64,000 nt of DNA from CAVXHQ01 sp963789535 (lineage in GTDB: Bacteria; Pseudomonadota; Alphaproteobacteria; Rhodobacterales; Rhodobacteraceae), in contig CAWBKU010000005.1 in the NCBI GenBank assembly GCA_963789535.1, positions 1,488,001 to 1,552,000 of the forward strand, in the 5' to 3' direction. The notes under the pieces were generated by a model, which saw only the letters and a program-made list of their open reading frames with translations, did no database searches and was not told the DNA's origin. Of this stretch, positions 53,576 to 63,153 are shown in pieces. The position numbers and the translations under genes were made by a program. Numbering within the stretch: the stretch's first letter is position 1; each line of letters starts with the position of its first letter.

Positions 53576-54868
53576 ATGGCCGACATCGCCACCCGCGTCT
53601 GGAACCACCGCTGGAAGATCGACCCGATCGTGCGCTCGCTGATCGACACCGATTTCTACAAGCTGCTGATGTGCCAGTCGATCTATCGCAACCGGCCCGA
53701 CGCGACGGTGACGTTCTCGCTCATCAACCGCAGCAAGTCGATCCGGCTGGCCGACCTCGTCGACGAGGGCGAACTGCGCGAACAGCTCGACCATGTCCGC
53801 ACCCTGAGCCTGAGCCGCGGCGAGAGCACCTGGATGCGCGGCAATACCTTCTATGGCAAGCGCAGCATCTTTTCGTCCGAATTCATGGACTGGTTCGAGA
53901 AGCTGCGCCTGCCGCCCTACACCCTGGAACGGCGCGACGGGCAATACGAGCTGACCTTCGAGGGCAGTTGGCCGGAGGTGATGCTGTGGGAAATCCCGGC
54001 GCTCGCGGTGCTGATGGAACTGCGCGGCCGCGCCGTGCTGGGCACGATGGGGCGGTTCGAGTTGCAGGTGCTCTATGCCCGCGCGATGACCAAGCTCTGG
54101 CAGAAGATCGAGCGGCTGCGGGCCCATCCCGATCTGCGGATCGCCGATTTCGGGACGCGGCGGCGACATTCGTTCCTCTGGCAGGACTGGTGCGTGCAGG
54201 CGATGCAGGAGGGGCTCGGGGCCTCGTTCACCGGCACCTCGAACTGCCTGATCGCCAAGAGCCGCGACCTCGAGGCGATCGGCACCAATGCGCACGAATT
54301 GCCGATGGTCTATGCGGCGCTGGCCGACGGCGATGCCGCGCTGAGCCGCGCGCCCTACGAGGTGCTGTCGGACTGGCATGTCGAGCACGAGGGCAACTTG
54401 CGGATCATCCTGCCCGATACCTACGGCAGCAAGGGGTTCCTCGAGCGCGCGCCCGACTGGCTGGCGGGCTGGACCGGCATCCGCATCGACAGCGGCGACC
54501 CGGCGACGGGCGCGGAACTGGCGATCCGGTGGTGGCGGGACCGGGGCGAGGATCCGCGCGAGAAGCTGGTGATCTTCTCGGACGGCCTCGACGAGGACAA
54601 GATACTGGCGCTGCACGCGCAATTCGCCGGACGGGTCAAGGTCTCGTTCGGCTGGGGCACGATGCTGACCAACGATTTCATCGGGTTGACGGCGGGCGAC
54701 GCGCTGGCGCCGTTCAGCCTCGTGTGCAAGGCGGTGCGTGCGAACGGGCGGCCGACGGTGAAGCTGTCGGACAATCCGGTCAAGGCGATGGGCCCGGAAG
54801 ACGAGATCGCGCGCTACAAGCGGGTGTTCGGGGTCGGCGCGCAGGAGGCGATCGAGGTGGTGGTGTAG
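53576..54868 (+). CDS. pncB: Nicotinate phosphoribosyltransferase
   Basis: A 430-residue enzyme that makes NaMN from nicotinate and PRPP with ATP. Motifs: SLIDTDFYKLLMCQSIYR near the N-terminus, ADFGTRRRHSFLWQDWCV, TGTSNCLIAKSRDLEAIGTN with AHELPM, and WTGIRIDSGDPATGAELAI. A phosphorylatable His is near the TRRRHS motif. It completes the nicotinamide salvage branch with pncA and nadD. The ATG at 53576 follows GAGGAGC; longer reading is not supported. Repeat B4 lies downstream. Confidence 0.95.
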   Translation: MADIATRVWNHRWKIDPIVRSLIDTDFYKLLMCQSIYRNRPDATVTFSLINRSKSIRLADLVDEGELREQLDHVRTLSLSRGESTWMRGNTFYGKRSIFSSEFMDWFEKLRLPPYTLERRDGQYELTFEGSWPEVMLWEIPALAVLMELRGRAVLGTMGRFELQVLYARAMTKLWQKIERLRAHPDLRIADFGTRRRHSFLWQDWCVQAMQEGLGASFTGTSNCLIAKSRDLEAIGTNAHELPMVYAALADGDAALSRAPYEVLSDWHVEHEGNLRIILPDTYGSKGFLERAPDWLAGWTGIRIDSGDPATGAELAIRWWRDRGEDPREKLVIFSDGLDEDKILALHAQFAGRVKVSFGWGTMLTNDFIGLTAGDALAPFSLVCKAVRANGRPTVKLSDNPVKAMGPEDEIARYKRVFGVGAQEAIEVVV

Positions 54869-54902
54869 TGCTGCATCGGGGGCGTTGCGCGTGGCGCGCC
54901 GG

Positions 54903-54939
54903 CGGAGCCTCCGGGGGGAGGTGTTGCGGCACCGTGAAG
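54903..54939. repeat. Family B repeat, short form (B4)
   Basis: CGGAGCCTCCGGGGGGAGGT followed by GTTGCGGCACCGTGAAG. It lies between the convergent pncB and membrane protein genes. The usual CAACGTGAAC is changed to CACCGTGAAG. Confidence 0.55.
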
Positions 54940-54952
54940 CGGGGCCGGGTGC

Positions 54953-55663
54953 CTAGAGGGCAACGAGGAACTTCGGCGCCCCGGTGAGCCAGACGACGAC
55001 GGGGACGGGCGCCACGGCGATGGCGAAGGTCAGCAGCGTGGCGGCCGGACGATAGAGGCGGGTGAGACCCGCGGCGAGGGCCAGGCCGCCGCCGCCGCCG
55101 ATCAGGCTGCTGCCGGGCAGGTTGATGAGCAGACCGAGCACCAGATAGCGCTGCCCCCGGGCCAGCGGCGCAAGGCGGCGGGGCAGGCGGTCCGAGAGCA
55201 GCGCCAGACGCTCGGGCGGCGAGAGCGGCGCGATGCGCGCGATCCAGCCGGCAAGGCGGCGCAGGCGCAGGTCGAGGGCGAGGCGGTGCAGCGTCGCGTA
55301 GGGCAGGAACCAGCCCGCCAGATAGGCGATCGACAGGCCGATGAGCGTCGCGAGGTAGACGAGCGGCGCGACGCGCGCACCCTCCATCATCAGGAGCACG
55401 ACGCCGATCTCGACCCCCGGGACGAAGGGCACGGCGATGAGGATGCCGTAGGCGGCGAGGATCGTCAGCAACAGGGGCCATGACGGCGTGACCAGCGCGT
55501 CCGGCACCGCCGTCTGGGCGCCGAGCCAGCCGATCAGCGTCCGGATCAGCCAGACCGCGACCACGATCAGCGCGAGCCGCAGGCCATGGCGCAGGGCCGT
55601 GCGGGCACGGCTGTCGTTCGGGGTGCCGGGCGCGGGGCCGCTGCTGTCGATCTTGTCGGTCAT
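54953..55663 (-). CDS. Multi-pass membrane protein, function unknown
   Basis: A 236-residue integral membrane protein. Hydrophobic segments lie at about residues 30-45, 62-82, 88-104, 108-125 and in the C-terminal part (ILLTFAIAVAPVPVVVWLTG-like, here TLLTFAIAVAPVPVVVWL). The pattern PFVPGVEIGVVLLMMEG, LATLIGLSIAYLAGW and GSSLIGGGGGLALAAG resembles the SNARE-associated/DedA-like superfamily, but no motif is decisive. The ATG at 55663 is chosen over in-frame extension. It is separate from the fds genes downstream on the same strand. Confidence 0.7.
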   Translation of the reverse strand: MTDKIDSSGPAPGTPNDSRARTALRHGLRLALIVVAVWLIRTLIGWLGAQTAVPDALVTPSWPLLLTILAAYGILIAVPFVPGVEIGVVLLMMEGARVAPLVYLATLIGLSIAYLAGWFLPYATLHRLALDLRLRRLAGWIARIAPLSPPERLALLSDRLPRRLAPLARGQRYLVLGLLINLPGSSLIGGGGGLALAAGLTRLYRPAATLLTFAIAVAPVPVVVWLTGAPKFLVAL

Positions 55664-55772
55664 CCGGTCCCGCCTGGCATCGGGCCACCCAACCACGTTT
55701 GCGGCGGCGCGTCACGTAGCCCTTTGGCGGCACGGAGGGCAGCGCGGTGCAGCGACCGGCGTGCGTTCGGGC

Positions 55773-56003
55773 TCAGGCGGCGAGACGCAGGGCGGCGGCG
55801 CGGGCGAGCGGCGAGAGGCCGTCGCCGCCCGCGTCGAGGTGCCGGGCAAGCTGTGCGCGCATCGAGGGATCCCAGAACGCGCGGATGTGGTCGGCCACGT
55901 CCTGCGCCTGGCTCTCGCCCGGCTGCGTGGCAAAGAAGGTGGCGATCTGGTTGGCCATCCGCACGAGCTTGTCGCGGGTCTGGTCGGAGAGGGTGGCACT
56001 CAT
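55773..56003 (-). CDS. fdsD: Formate dehydrogenase delta subunit
   Basis: A 76-residue subunit of the NAD-linked formate dehydrogenase. It has the family signature LVRMANQIATFFATQPGE and VADHIRAFWDPSMRAQL. It is needed for activity but its exact role is not known; it may help cofactor insertion. The start overlaps the fdhD stop as ATGA. It is the last gene of the operon. Confidence 0.93.
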   Translation of the reverse strand: MSATLSDQTRDKLVRMANQIATFFATQPGESQAQDVADHIRAFWDPSMRAQLARHLDAGGDGLSPLARAAALRLAA

Positions 56004-56791
56004 CGGGCGGCCTCGATGCGGTGGGGGTGGGTGTAGACATGCGTCTCGCCCCGGGTCCGGGTCGCGAGGGTGAGGCCCGCCGCATCGGCCACCCGCACCG
56101 CATGGGCGGTCGGGGCAGAGACGGAAATCAGGATCGGCGCGCCGATCTGGACGGTCTTTTGCACCATGTCGAGCGACAGGCGCGAGGTGAGGACGACCAC
56201 TCCCGCATCTGGCGCGATGCCCGCCGACAGGAGAGCGCCGGCCAGCTTGTCGAGCGCGTTGTGGCGCCCGACGTCCTCGCGGGCATGGAGGATCGCGCCG
56301 TCCTGCCAGAAACCGGCGGCATGGACCGCGTGGGTCTCGTCGTGCAGCGGCTGGCGGGCGCGCAGCGCGTCGAGGGCGCGGGCGATGTCGGTCGCGGCAA
56401 GAGTGACGGCGCTGTCCGGGAGGACCGGCAGGGCGCGCGTCGCGGCGGCGAGGCTGTCGATGCCGCAGAGGCCGCAGCCGACCGGGCCGACGGCGGCGCG
56501 GCGGCGGGCGTCGAGGGCGGCCGCGGCAGCGTCGGGGAGCCAGAGCCGCGCCTCGATCCCGTCCGCATGGGCCACGATCTCGACCTCGCCCGCGTCGGTC
56601 GCGATCCCTTCGGTGCGCAGGAACCCGCGGGCGAAATCCGCGAGATCGGCGGGCGTGGCCATCATCACGGCAAGCGTCGAGCCGTTGACCACGATGGCGA
56701 CCGGCACCTCCTCGGGCAGGACGCGGTGCGCGCCGCCCGCCGTCGCGACGACGCGGCGGGTGGCGGTCATGTCGTGGGCTACGATGCTCAT
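56000..56791 (-). CDS. fdhD: Formate dehydrogenase accessory sulfurtransferase FdhD (FdsC)
   Basis: A 263-residue maturation protein. It passes sulfur from IscS to the molybdenum cofactor before insertion into the formate dehydrogenase. The functional motif is CGLCG in GPVGCGLCGIDSL, and the nucleotide-like region includes DVGRHNALDKLAGALL with LTSRLSLDMVQKT. In Rhodobacter this homologue is called FdsC. The ATG at 56791 lies four bases after the fdsA stop, and the next gene overlaps its stop, so they are one message. Confidence 0.95.
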   Translation of the reverse strand: MSIVAHDMTATRRVVATAGGAHRVLPEEVPVAIVVNGSTLAVMMATPADLADFARGFLRTEGIATDAGEVEIVAHADGIEARLWLPDAAAAALDARRRAAVGPVGCGLCGIDSLAAATRALPVLPDSAVTLAATDIARALDALRARQPLHDETHAVHAAGFWQDGAILHAREDVGRHNALDKLAGALLSAGIAPDAGVVVLTSRLSLDMVQKTVQIGAPILISVSAPTAHAVRVADAAGLTLATRTRGETHVYTHPHRIEAAR

Positions 56792-56795
56792 CGCC

Positions 56796-59679
56796 TCACT
56801 CGGCCGCGGGCAGGACGCGGCGCGCGTTGGCGGCCTGCTCGGCATAGTCCTTCTGCCAGTCGGACGGCCCGTTCGACAGCGCCACCTGCACCGCCGTCAC
56901 CTTGTATTCCGGGCAGTTCGTCGCCCAGTCCGAGAAATCGGTGGTGATGACGTTCGCCTGCGTATCGGGGTGGTGGAACGTCGTGTAGACGACGCCCGGC
57001 GACACCCGGTCGGTGACGTCGGCGCGCAGGCTCGTCTCGCCCTGACGCGAGGCGAGGCGGACGAAATCGCCGTGCTTGACGCCCCGGTTCTCGGCGTCCT
57101 GCGGGTGGATTTCCAGCACGTCCTGATCGTGCCAGACCACGTTCGCGGTCCGCCGCGTCTGCGCGCCGACGTTGTATTGCGACAATATCCGCCCCGTGGT
57201 GAGCAGCAGCGGAAACCGTGGTCCGGTGCGTTCCTCGGTGGCGATATATTCGGTAATCATGAACCGCCCCTTGCCGCGCACGAAGCCGTCGACGTGCATG
57301 ATCGGCGTCCCCTCGGGGGCCTTGTCGGTCACGGGCCACTGGACGGACCCCATTTCCTCCAGCAACTCATAGCTGACGCGCGCGAAGGCGGGCGTGGTGG
57401 CGGCGATTTCATCCATGATCTGGCTGGGATGCGTATAGGTCCAGCCCGCGCCCATCGCATTGGCGAGCAGCATCGTCACCTGCCAGTCGGCGTGGCCGTT
57501 GCGGGGCTGCATGACCTTGCGGACGCGGTTGATCCGCCGTTCGGCGTTGGTGAAGGTGCCGTCCTTTTCGAGGAAGGTGCAGCCGGGCAGGAAGATGTGG
57601 GCGTAGTTCGCGGTCTCGTTCAGGAACAGGTCCTGCACGATGACGCAGTCCATCGCCGCCAGACCCGCGCTCACGTGATGGGTGTCGGGGTCCGATTGCA
57701 GGATGTCCTCGCCCTGGATGTAGATGCCCCGGAACGTGCCGTCGACGGCGGCGTCGAGCATGTTGGGGATGCGCAGGCCGGGTTCGGGGTCCAGTTTCGT
57801 GCCCCACAGCTTGTCGAAGATGTCCCGCGTCGCGTCGTCCGAGATGTGGCGATACCCCGGCAGCTCGTGCGGGAAACGAGCCCATGTCGCAGGCGCCCTG
57901 CACGTTGTTCTGGCCGCGCAGCGGGTTCACGCCGACGCCGGGGCGGCCCAGATTGCCGGTCATCATCGCGAGGTTGGCGATGGCCATGACGGTGGTCGAG
58001 CCCTGGGAATGTTCGGTCACGCCAAGGCCGTAGTAGATCGCGCCGTTCTTGCGGCTGGCGAACAGGCGGGCGGCGGCACGGACCGATTCGGCGGGCACGC
58101 CGGTCAGCATCCCGGTGGCCTCCGGCGAATGGCGCGGGTCCGAGATAAAGGTGGCGTATTCCTGGAATTCGTCCCAATCGCAACGGGTTCGGATGAACTC
58201 TTCATCCATCAGGCCCTCGGTCACGATGACATGGCTCAGGGCCGAGAGGACCGCGACGTTGGTGCCCGGACGCAGCGGCAGGTGATGCGCCGCCGCGACA
58301 TGCGGCGTCTTCACGAGGTCGATGCGGCGCGGGTCGATGACGATCAGATCCGCGCCCGCGCGCAGCCGTTTCTTGAGGCGCGAGGCAAAGACCGGGTGGC
58401 CGTCGGTCGGGTTCGCGCCGATGACGATGACGACGTCGGTATGCTCGACGCTGTCGAAATCCTGCGTGCCCGCAGAGGTGCCGAAGGTGTTGCGCAATCC
58501 ATAGCCGGTGGGCGAATGGCAGACCCGCGCGCAGGTGTCGGTATTGTTGTTGCCGAAGGTGGCGCGGATCATCTTCTGGACGAGGTAGGTCTCCTCGTTG
58601 GTGCAGCGCGACGAGGTGATGCCGCCGATGGCTTGTCTGCCATGTTTCGCCTGGATATCGCGCATCCGCCGCGCCGCCTCGGAGATGGCCTCGTCCCAGG
58701 ACACCTCGCGCCAGGGCTGGTCGATGGTGTCGCGGATCATCGGGTTCAGCACCCGGTCGTTGTGGCTCGCATAGCCCCAGGCGAACCGCCCCTTGACGCA
58801 GGAATGGCCCCGGTTGGCCTTGCCGTGCTTCCACGGCGTCATCCGCACGACCTCGTCGCCGCGCATTTCGGCCTTGAAGCTGCACCCGACGCCACAATAG
58901 GCGCAGGTGGTGATGACCGACCGTTCCGGCGTGCCGATCTCGATCACGCTCTTTTCCTGCAAGGTCGCGGTCGGGCAGGCCTGCACGCAGGCGCCGCAGG
59001 ACACGCAGTCCGAGGCCAGCGCCGTGTCCGACTTTGCCCCGAACGACACCCGGCTGTCGAAGCCGCGCCCCTCGATGGTCAGCGCAAAGGTGCCCTGCAC
59101 CTCCTCGCAGGCCCGCACGCAGCGCGAGCAGACGATGCATTTGGCCGGATCGTAGGAGAAATAGGGGTTGGAATCGTCCTTCGCGATATAGGCGGGATTG
59201 GCCTCGCCGTTCTGGCGGACCTCGAAATGGTTCTCGCCCGGGGTATAGCGCACGTCGCGCAGGCCGACCGCACCCGCCATGTCCTGCAACTCGCAGTCGC
59301 CGTTGGCCGCACAGGTCAGGCAATCGAGGGGGTGGTCGGAAATATAGAGTTCCATCACGCCCTTGCGGATCTTCTTTACCTTGGAGGACTGGGTCCGGAC
59401 GACCATCCCCTCGGCCACCGGCGTCGTGCAGGAGGCGGGCGTGCCGCGCCGCCCCTCGATCTCGACGACGCAGAGGCGGCACGAGCCGAAGGCCTCGAGG
59501 TTGTCGGAGGCGCAGAGTTTCGGGACCATGATCCCCGCCTCGGCGCTGGCACGCATCACGGAGGTTCCCGCCGGGACCGTGACCGGAAAGCCGTCGATGG
59601 TGAGCGTCACCGGAGCGCCGGTGCCGACCTTGGTGCCCATGTCGCGGTCGTCGTGGGTGGGGAGGATGAAGTCCTTCAT
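56796..59679 (-). pseudogene. fdsA: NAD-dependent formate dehydrogenase alpha subunit, one +1 frameshift
   Basis: The large molybdenum subunit oxidises formate to CO2. Cluster ligands are all visible: [2Fe-2S] C56, C67, C70, C84; His-Cys3 H116, C120, C123, C129; two ferredoxin [4Fe-4S] sets from CIVCSRC and CVSCGAC; and CAYCGVGC with C294. The Mo ligand is Cys387 in CARVCHSPTGYG. The frame is intact to ACDMGSF; then one extra T in TCGTTTCCC (plus strand AAA at 57874-57876) shifts +1, and the protein resumes in HELPGYRHISDD-like sequence and GTFRGIYIQGED. It ends normally at 56796. Essential for the operon, so the shift is probably a sequence error. Confidence 0.92.
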
Positions 59680-59703
59680 GTCGCGGTTCTCCAGTCGGGG
59701 GCA

Positions 59704-59748
59704 CGAAGTCTTTCAAAGACTTCGACGTCGATTTCTGTGACAGAAATC
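59704..59748 (-). repeat. Family A double-hairpin repeat (A6) within the fds operon
   Basis: CGAAGTCTTTCAAAGACTTC, then GACGTC, then GATTTCTGTGACAGAAATC. It lies in the 73-base gap between fdsB and fdsA and separates the two subunit genes. It could alter their expression ratio. Confidence 0.7.
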
Positions 59749-59752
59749 GGTT

Positions 59753-61300
59753 TCATTCGGCGGCCTTGCGCGCGGCGGCGAAATCGTCGGGGAAATGCGT
59801 CAGCGCCGACATCACCGGGAACGGGGTGAACCCGCCCAGCGCGCAGAGAGAGCCGTCCTTCATCGTTTCGCACAGATCCGTCAGCAGCGGGATTGCGGCG
59901 GCGTCGCCCGCCGCAATCCGGTCGATGGTCTCGACGCCGCGCACCGCGCCGACGCGGCAGGGGGTGCATTTGCCGCAGGATTCCACGGCACAGAATTCCA
60001 TCGCAAAGCGCGCCATCGACAGCATGTCGGCGGCCTCGTCGAACACCACGACGCCTGCATGGCCGATCAACCCGCCCTGACCGTCGAATTCCTCGTAGCC
60101 GAACGGCGTATCGAACATCGACGGCGGGAAATAGGCGCCCAGCGGACCGCCGACCTGCACCGCCTTGACGGGCCGTCCCGTATAGGTGCCGCCGCCGATG
60201 TCGTTGACGATTTCACCCAACGACAGACCGAAAGCAGTCTCGAACAGGCCGCCGAATTGCACATTTCCCGCAATCTGGAGCGGGATGGTCCCCCGCGACC
60301 GGCCGAGGCCGAAGTTCTTGTAGAACGCCGCCCCCCGCTCGAGGATCACCGGCACCGTGGCGAGCGAGATGACGTTGTTGACCACCGTGGGCCGCCCGAG
60401 GAACCCCTCGAGGGCGGGGAGCGGCGGCTTGGCGCGCACCACGCCGCGCTTGCCCTCGAGCGAGTTCAGCAGCGACGTCTCCTCGCCGCAGACATAGGCG
60501 CCCGCGCCGACGCGGACCTCGATGTCGAAGGCCGGGCCGGTGCCGAGCACCGAGACCCCCAGAAGGCCGGACGCCTGCGCCCGCCGGACCGCCTCGGTCA
60601 TGACCTCGATGGCGTCGGGATACTCCGAGCGCAGATAGACATAGCCCTTCGTCGCCCCCACCGCGATGCCCGCGATGGCCATGCCCTCGATGAGGCAGAA
60701 CGGATCGCCCTCCATCAGCATCCGGTCGGCAAAGGTGCCCGAATCGCCCTCGTCGGCGTTGCAGACGATGTATTTCCGCCCCGATCCGTCGCGCGCCACG
60801 GCGTCGTGCACCGTCTTCCACTTGATCCCCGTCGGGAACCCGGCGCCACCGCGCCCGCGCAGACCCGAGTCCGTCACCTCGGCCACGACCTCGGCGCCGC
60901 TCATCGCAAGGGCGCGGCGCAGGCCGGTCAGTCCACCGTGCGCCTCGTAATCGGCCAGATCGAGCGGGTCGATCACGCCGACGCGGGCAAAGGTGAGGCG
61001 GGTCTGGCGCTTGAGGAACGCGATTTCCTCGGTCAGGCCCAGCGCCTTGGGATGATCGGCCAGCCCCGTGAACAGCGCAGGCACGTCGCCCACTTTCATC
61101 GGGCCAAACGCGAGCCTGCCCGAGGAGGTCGCGATCTCGACCAGCGGTTCGAGCCAGATCATCCCGCGCGACCCGTTGCGCACGATCCGCACCTCTTGCC
61201 CCGCCTTCGTCGCATGTTCGGCGATGGCGCGCGCCACCGCATCGGCGCCCATCGCCCGGGCGGCGGCGTCGCGGGGGACATAGATCGTCAGCACGCTCAT
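59753..61300 (-). CDS. fdsB: NAD-dependent formate dehydrogenase beta subunit
   Basis: A 515-residue NuoF-like subunit with FMN, the NAD site and a [4Fe-4S] cluster. The FMN/NADH motif is GRGGAGFPTGIKWK, the NuoF-type stretch is IVCNADEGDSGTFADRMLM and GAGAYVCGEETSLLNSLEG, and the cluster is in ESCGKCTPCRVG near the C-terminus. It passes electrons from FdsA to NAD. The ATG overlaps the fdsG stop as ATGA. Repeat A6 follows. Confidence 0.95.
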   Translation of the reverse strand: MSVLTIYVPRDAAARAMGADAVARAIAEHATKAGQEVRIVRNGSRGMIWLEPLVEIATSSGRLAFGPMKVGDVPALFTGLADHPKALGLTEEIAFLKRQTRLTFARVGVIDPLDLADYEAHGGLTGLRRALAMSGAEVVAEVTDSGLRGRGGAGFPTGIKWKTVHDAVARDGSGRKYIVCNADEGDSGTFADRMLMEGDPFCLIEGMAIAGIAVGATKGYVYLRSEYPDAIEVMTEAVRRAQASGLLGVSVLGTGPAFDIEVRVGAGAYVCGEETSLLNSLEGKRGVVRAKPPLPALEGFLGRPTVVNNVISLATVPVILERGAAFYKNFGLGRSRGTIPLQIAGNVQFGGLFETAFGLSLGEIVNDIGGGTYTGRPVKAVQVGGPLGAYFPPSMFDTPFGYEEFDGQGGLIGHAGVVVFDEAADMLSMARFAMEFCAVESCGKCTPCRVGAVRGVETIDRIAAGDAAAIPLLTDLCETMKDGSLCALGGFTPFPVMSALTHFPDDFAAARKAAE

Positions 61301-61776
61301 GTCTGCGCCCCGATGGCGATCAGGTCGAGGGCGGCCTTGTCCAGATTGGCGTGCAGCGTCGTCCCTTCGTCGGTGACGACCATCGCGGCCGGGCCGCAGG
61401 CGCAGAGGCCGAGGCAGTAGACCGCCTCGAAGGTGATCGACCCGTCCGGCGTCGTGCCCTGCCAGTCGAGGTTCAGCAGCTTGCGCGCAAGCTCGCCCAG
61501 CGCCTGCCCACCGCGCGCCTGACAGGCCTCGGCGCGACAGAGCTTGACCACCGTGCGCCCCGGCGGCACCTCGCGGAAATCGTGATAGAAGGTGATGACG
61601 CCATGCACCTCGGCGCGGGAGATGTTGAGGGCCTGCGCGATCGGCGTCACGGCGCCCTCGGGGATATGTCGGTATTCGGCCTGCACGGCGTGCAGGATCG
61701 GCAGCAGCGGCCCCTCGAGATGCGCGTGATCGGCGCAGATCTGCGGGATGCGGACGGCGAGGTCGTCGGGCGGCAT
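61297..61776 (-). CDS. fdsG: NAD-dependent formate dehydrogenase gamma subunit
   Basis: A 159-residue NuoE-like thioredoxin-fold protein with one [2Fe-2S] cluster. The ligands are in LCRAEACQ and YCLGLCACGPA (Cys-x4-Cys and Cys-x3-Cys). It sits beside FdsB and relays electrons. It is the first structural gene of the operon; its start lies about 71 bases downstream of the candidate LysR operator. Confidence 0.95.
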   Translation of the reverse strand: MPPDDLAVRIPQICADHAHLEGPLLPILHAVQAEYRHIPEGAVTPIAQALNISRAEVHGVITFYHDFREVPPGRTVVKLCRAEACQARGGQALGELARKLLNLDWQGTTPDGSITFEAVYCLGLCACGPAAMVVTDEGTTLHANLDKAALDLIAIGAQT

Positions 61777-61847
61777 GGGCGGGCTCCGGGCGGGGACGGG
61801 CAGGGGGCGTGCAGACGCGGCATGGCCGCTTTTGCCTGCCGATTCAA

Positions 61848-61870
61848 TATCGAAGATCCGTTATTCGATA
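61848..61870 (-). promoter_or_regulatory. Candidate LysR-type operator of the fds operon
   Basis: A perfect inverted repeat TATCGAA-N9-TTCGATA, 23 bases long, lies in the gap between the LysR-type gene and fdsG, 72-94 bases upstream of the fdsG start. It contains a T-N11-A core, the usual LysR-type recognition pattern. Position and symmetry suggest the activation site of the adjacent regulator. Confidence 0.7.
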
Positions 61871-61878
61871 GAAGACAC

Positions 61879-62799
61879 CTATGAAGATGCCGGCTGTTCC
61901 GCCTGCGACCTCGCCGCGAGCAAAAGCGCCGCGAGGACCGGCGTGTGCGGCTCGCGGTAGGGCGCGATGAGGCCGACGGGGTGCGCCGCGTCGGGCTCGG
62001 TCAGCGGGATCGCGGCCAGCGGGCTGTGGCGCAGAAAGATCTCGGCGGCGCGCAGCGGCAGGATGGTGGCCAGACCGCGGGCAGGGGCGGCGTGCAGGAT
62101 GTGGGACATGAGCACGATCAGGCTGTCGCTCTCGATCTGCGGCGCCACGGCGACGCCCGCGTCGGCCAGATGCCCGGCGATGATCCGGCGGTTCTGCATC
62201 ACCGGCGTCAGCAGGCAGAGCGGCACATCGGCCAGATCGGCCCACCGCAGAGAGGCCGCCTGCGCCAGCGGCGCCCCCTCGTGACAGATCAGGACATAGC
62301 GTTCGTCATAGAGCGGGACCGTGGTGACGCGGCCCAAGGGCTCGCCCTCGAGATAGCTCAGCCCCGCGTCGATCTGCAAATCCTCGAGCATGGTGAGGAT
62401 GTCGATGCTGCTGGCCGAGTGCACGGTGATGCGCACGCCCGGATGGGCGGCGGCGAACCGGCTGGTGAGGCGGCTCATCGCCGCGAGGGCGGTGGGGATC
62501 GCGGCGAGGCGCAGGTTGCCCGAGAGGCCCGCGTCGGTGCCGGTGCGGGCGGCGCGCAGCTCCTCGCGCATGGTGCGGGTATCGCCGACGATCCGCCGCG
62601 CCCAGTCGAGCGCGCGTTTGCCCTCGGGCGTCAGCCCCTGATAGCGCGAGCCGCGCAGCACCAGCATGACGCCGAGCTGTTCCTCGAGCTGCTTGATCGC
62701 CGCCGACAGGGTCGGTTGCGTCACCCCGACGGCCTGCGCGGCCCTGCCGAAGTGGCGGGCCTGCGCAAGGGCGAGGAACATTTCGAGTTTGTCGATCAT
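61879..62799 (-). CDS. LysR family regulator, probable regulator of the fds operon
   Basis: A 306-residue LysR regulator. Residues 1-60 form the winged helix (MIDKLEMFLALAQARHFG, RAAQAVGVTQPTLSAAIKQL), followed by a periplasmic-binding-like ligand domain (NLRLAAIPTALAAMSRLTS, DAGLSYLE). It lies directly upstream of fdsG on the same strand with a clear inverted repeat between. It probably senses formate or a related state and activates fds. The ATG at 62799 is the family start. Confidence 0.92.
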   Translation of the reverse strand: MIDKLEMFLALAQARHFGRAAQAVGVTQPTLSAAIKQLEEQLGVMLVLRGSRYQGLTPEGKRALDWARRIVGDTRTMREELRAARTGTDAGLSGNLRLAAIPTALAAMSRLTSRFAAAHPGVRITVHSASSIDILTMLEDLQIDAGLSYLEGEPLGRVTTVPLYDERYVLICHEGAPLAQAASLRWADLADVPLCLLTPVMQNRRIIAGHLADAGVAVAPQIESDSLIVLMSHILHAAPARGLATILPLRAAEIFLRHSPLAAIPLTEPDAAHPVGLIAPYREPHTPVLAALLLAARSQAEQPASS

Positions 62800-63153
62800 C
62801 GGCCCATCATTGCATCTGCGGCGCCGGGGGAAAGGGATTTCCGCGCACCCCGGGCCTGCCCGCCCTGCGGCATCGAAAAGGCGCCTCGTGCAGGGGACGG
62901 CGCATTTGTGCGCACCGTGCGGCGATGCCGGGCGGCATCCTCCCGTTCGATCCGCCGCTTTGCCGATCCGCAGCGCAGATTCCGCAAGGTCAGTCCGCTT
63001 CGCCCTTGCCATTCGAGCCGTCAGATTGAAGGATCGAGCATCTTTCCCCGGCCGCGCCACGGCATATTCCCCGGTGCGGCAGGGGGCCTGAAAACAACGA
63101 CCGGTCCGGCGCCGCTGCGGCCCCGTTCCGGCACACCAACAGGGAGAACTCTC
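62800..63153. other. Divergent promoter region of the LysR gene and the oppA-type gene
   Basis: 354 bases without a gene. Starts of the LysR-type gene (leftward) and the oppA-type gene (rightward) face away from each other. Only an AGGGAGA ribosome binding site (63141-63147) for oppA is clear. I see no confident promoter boxes, riboswitch or repeat. Confidence 0.5.
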
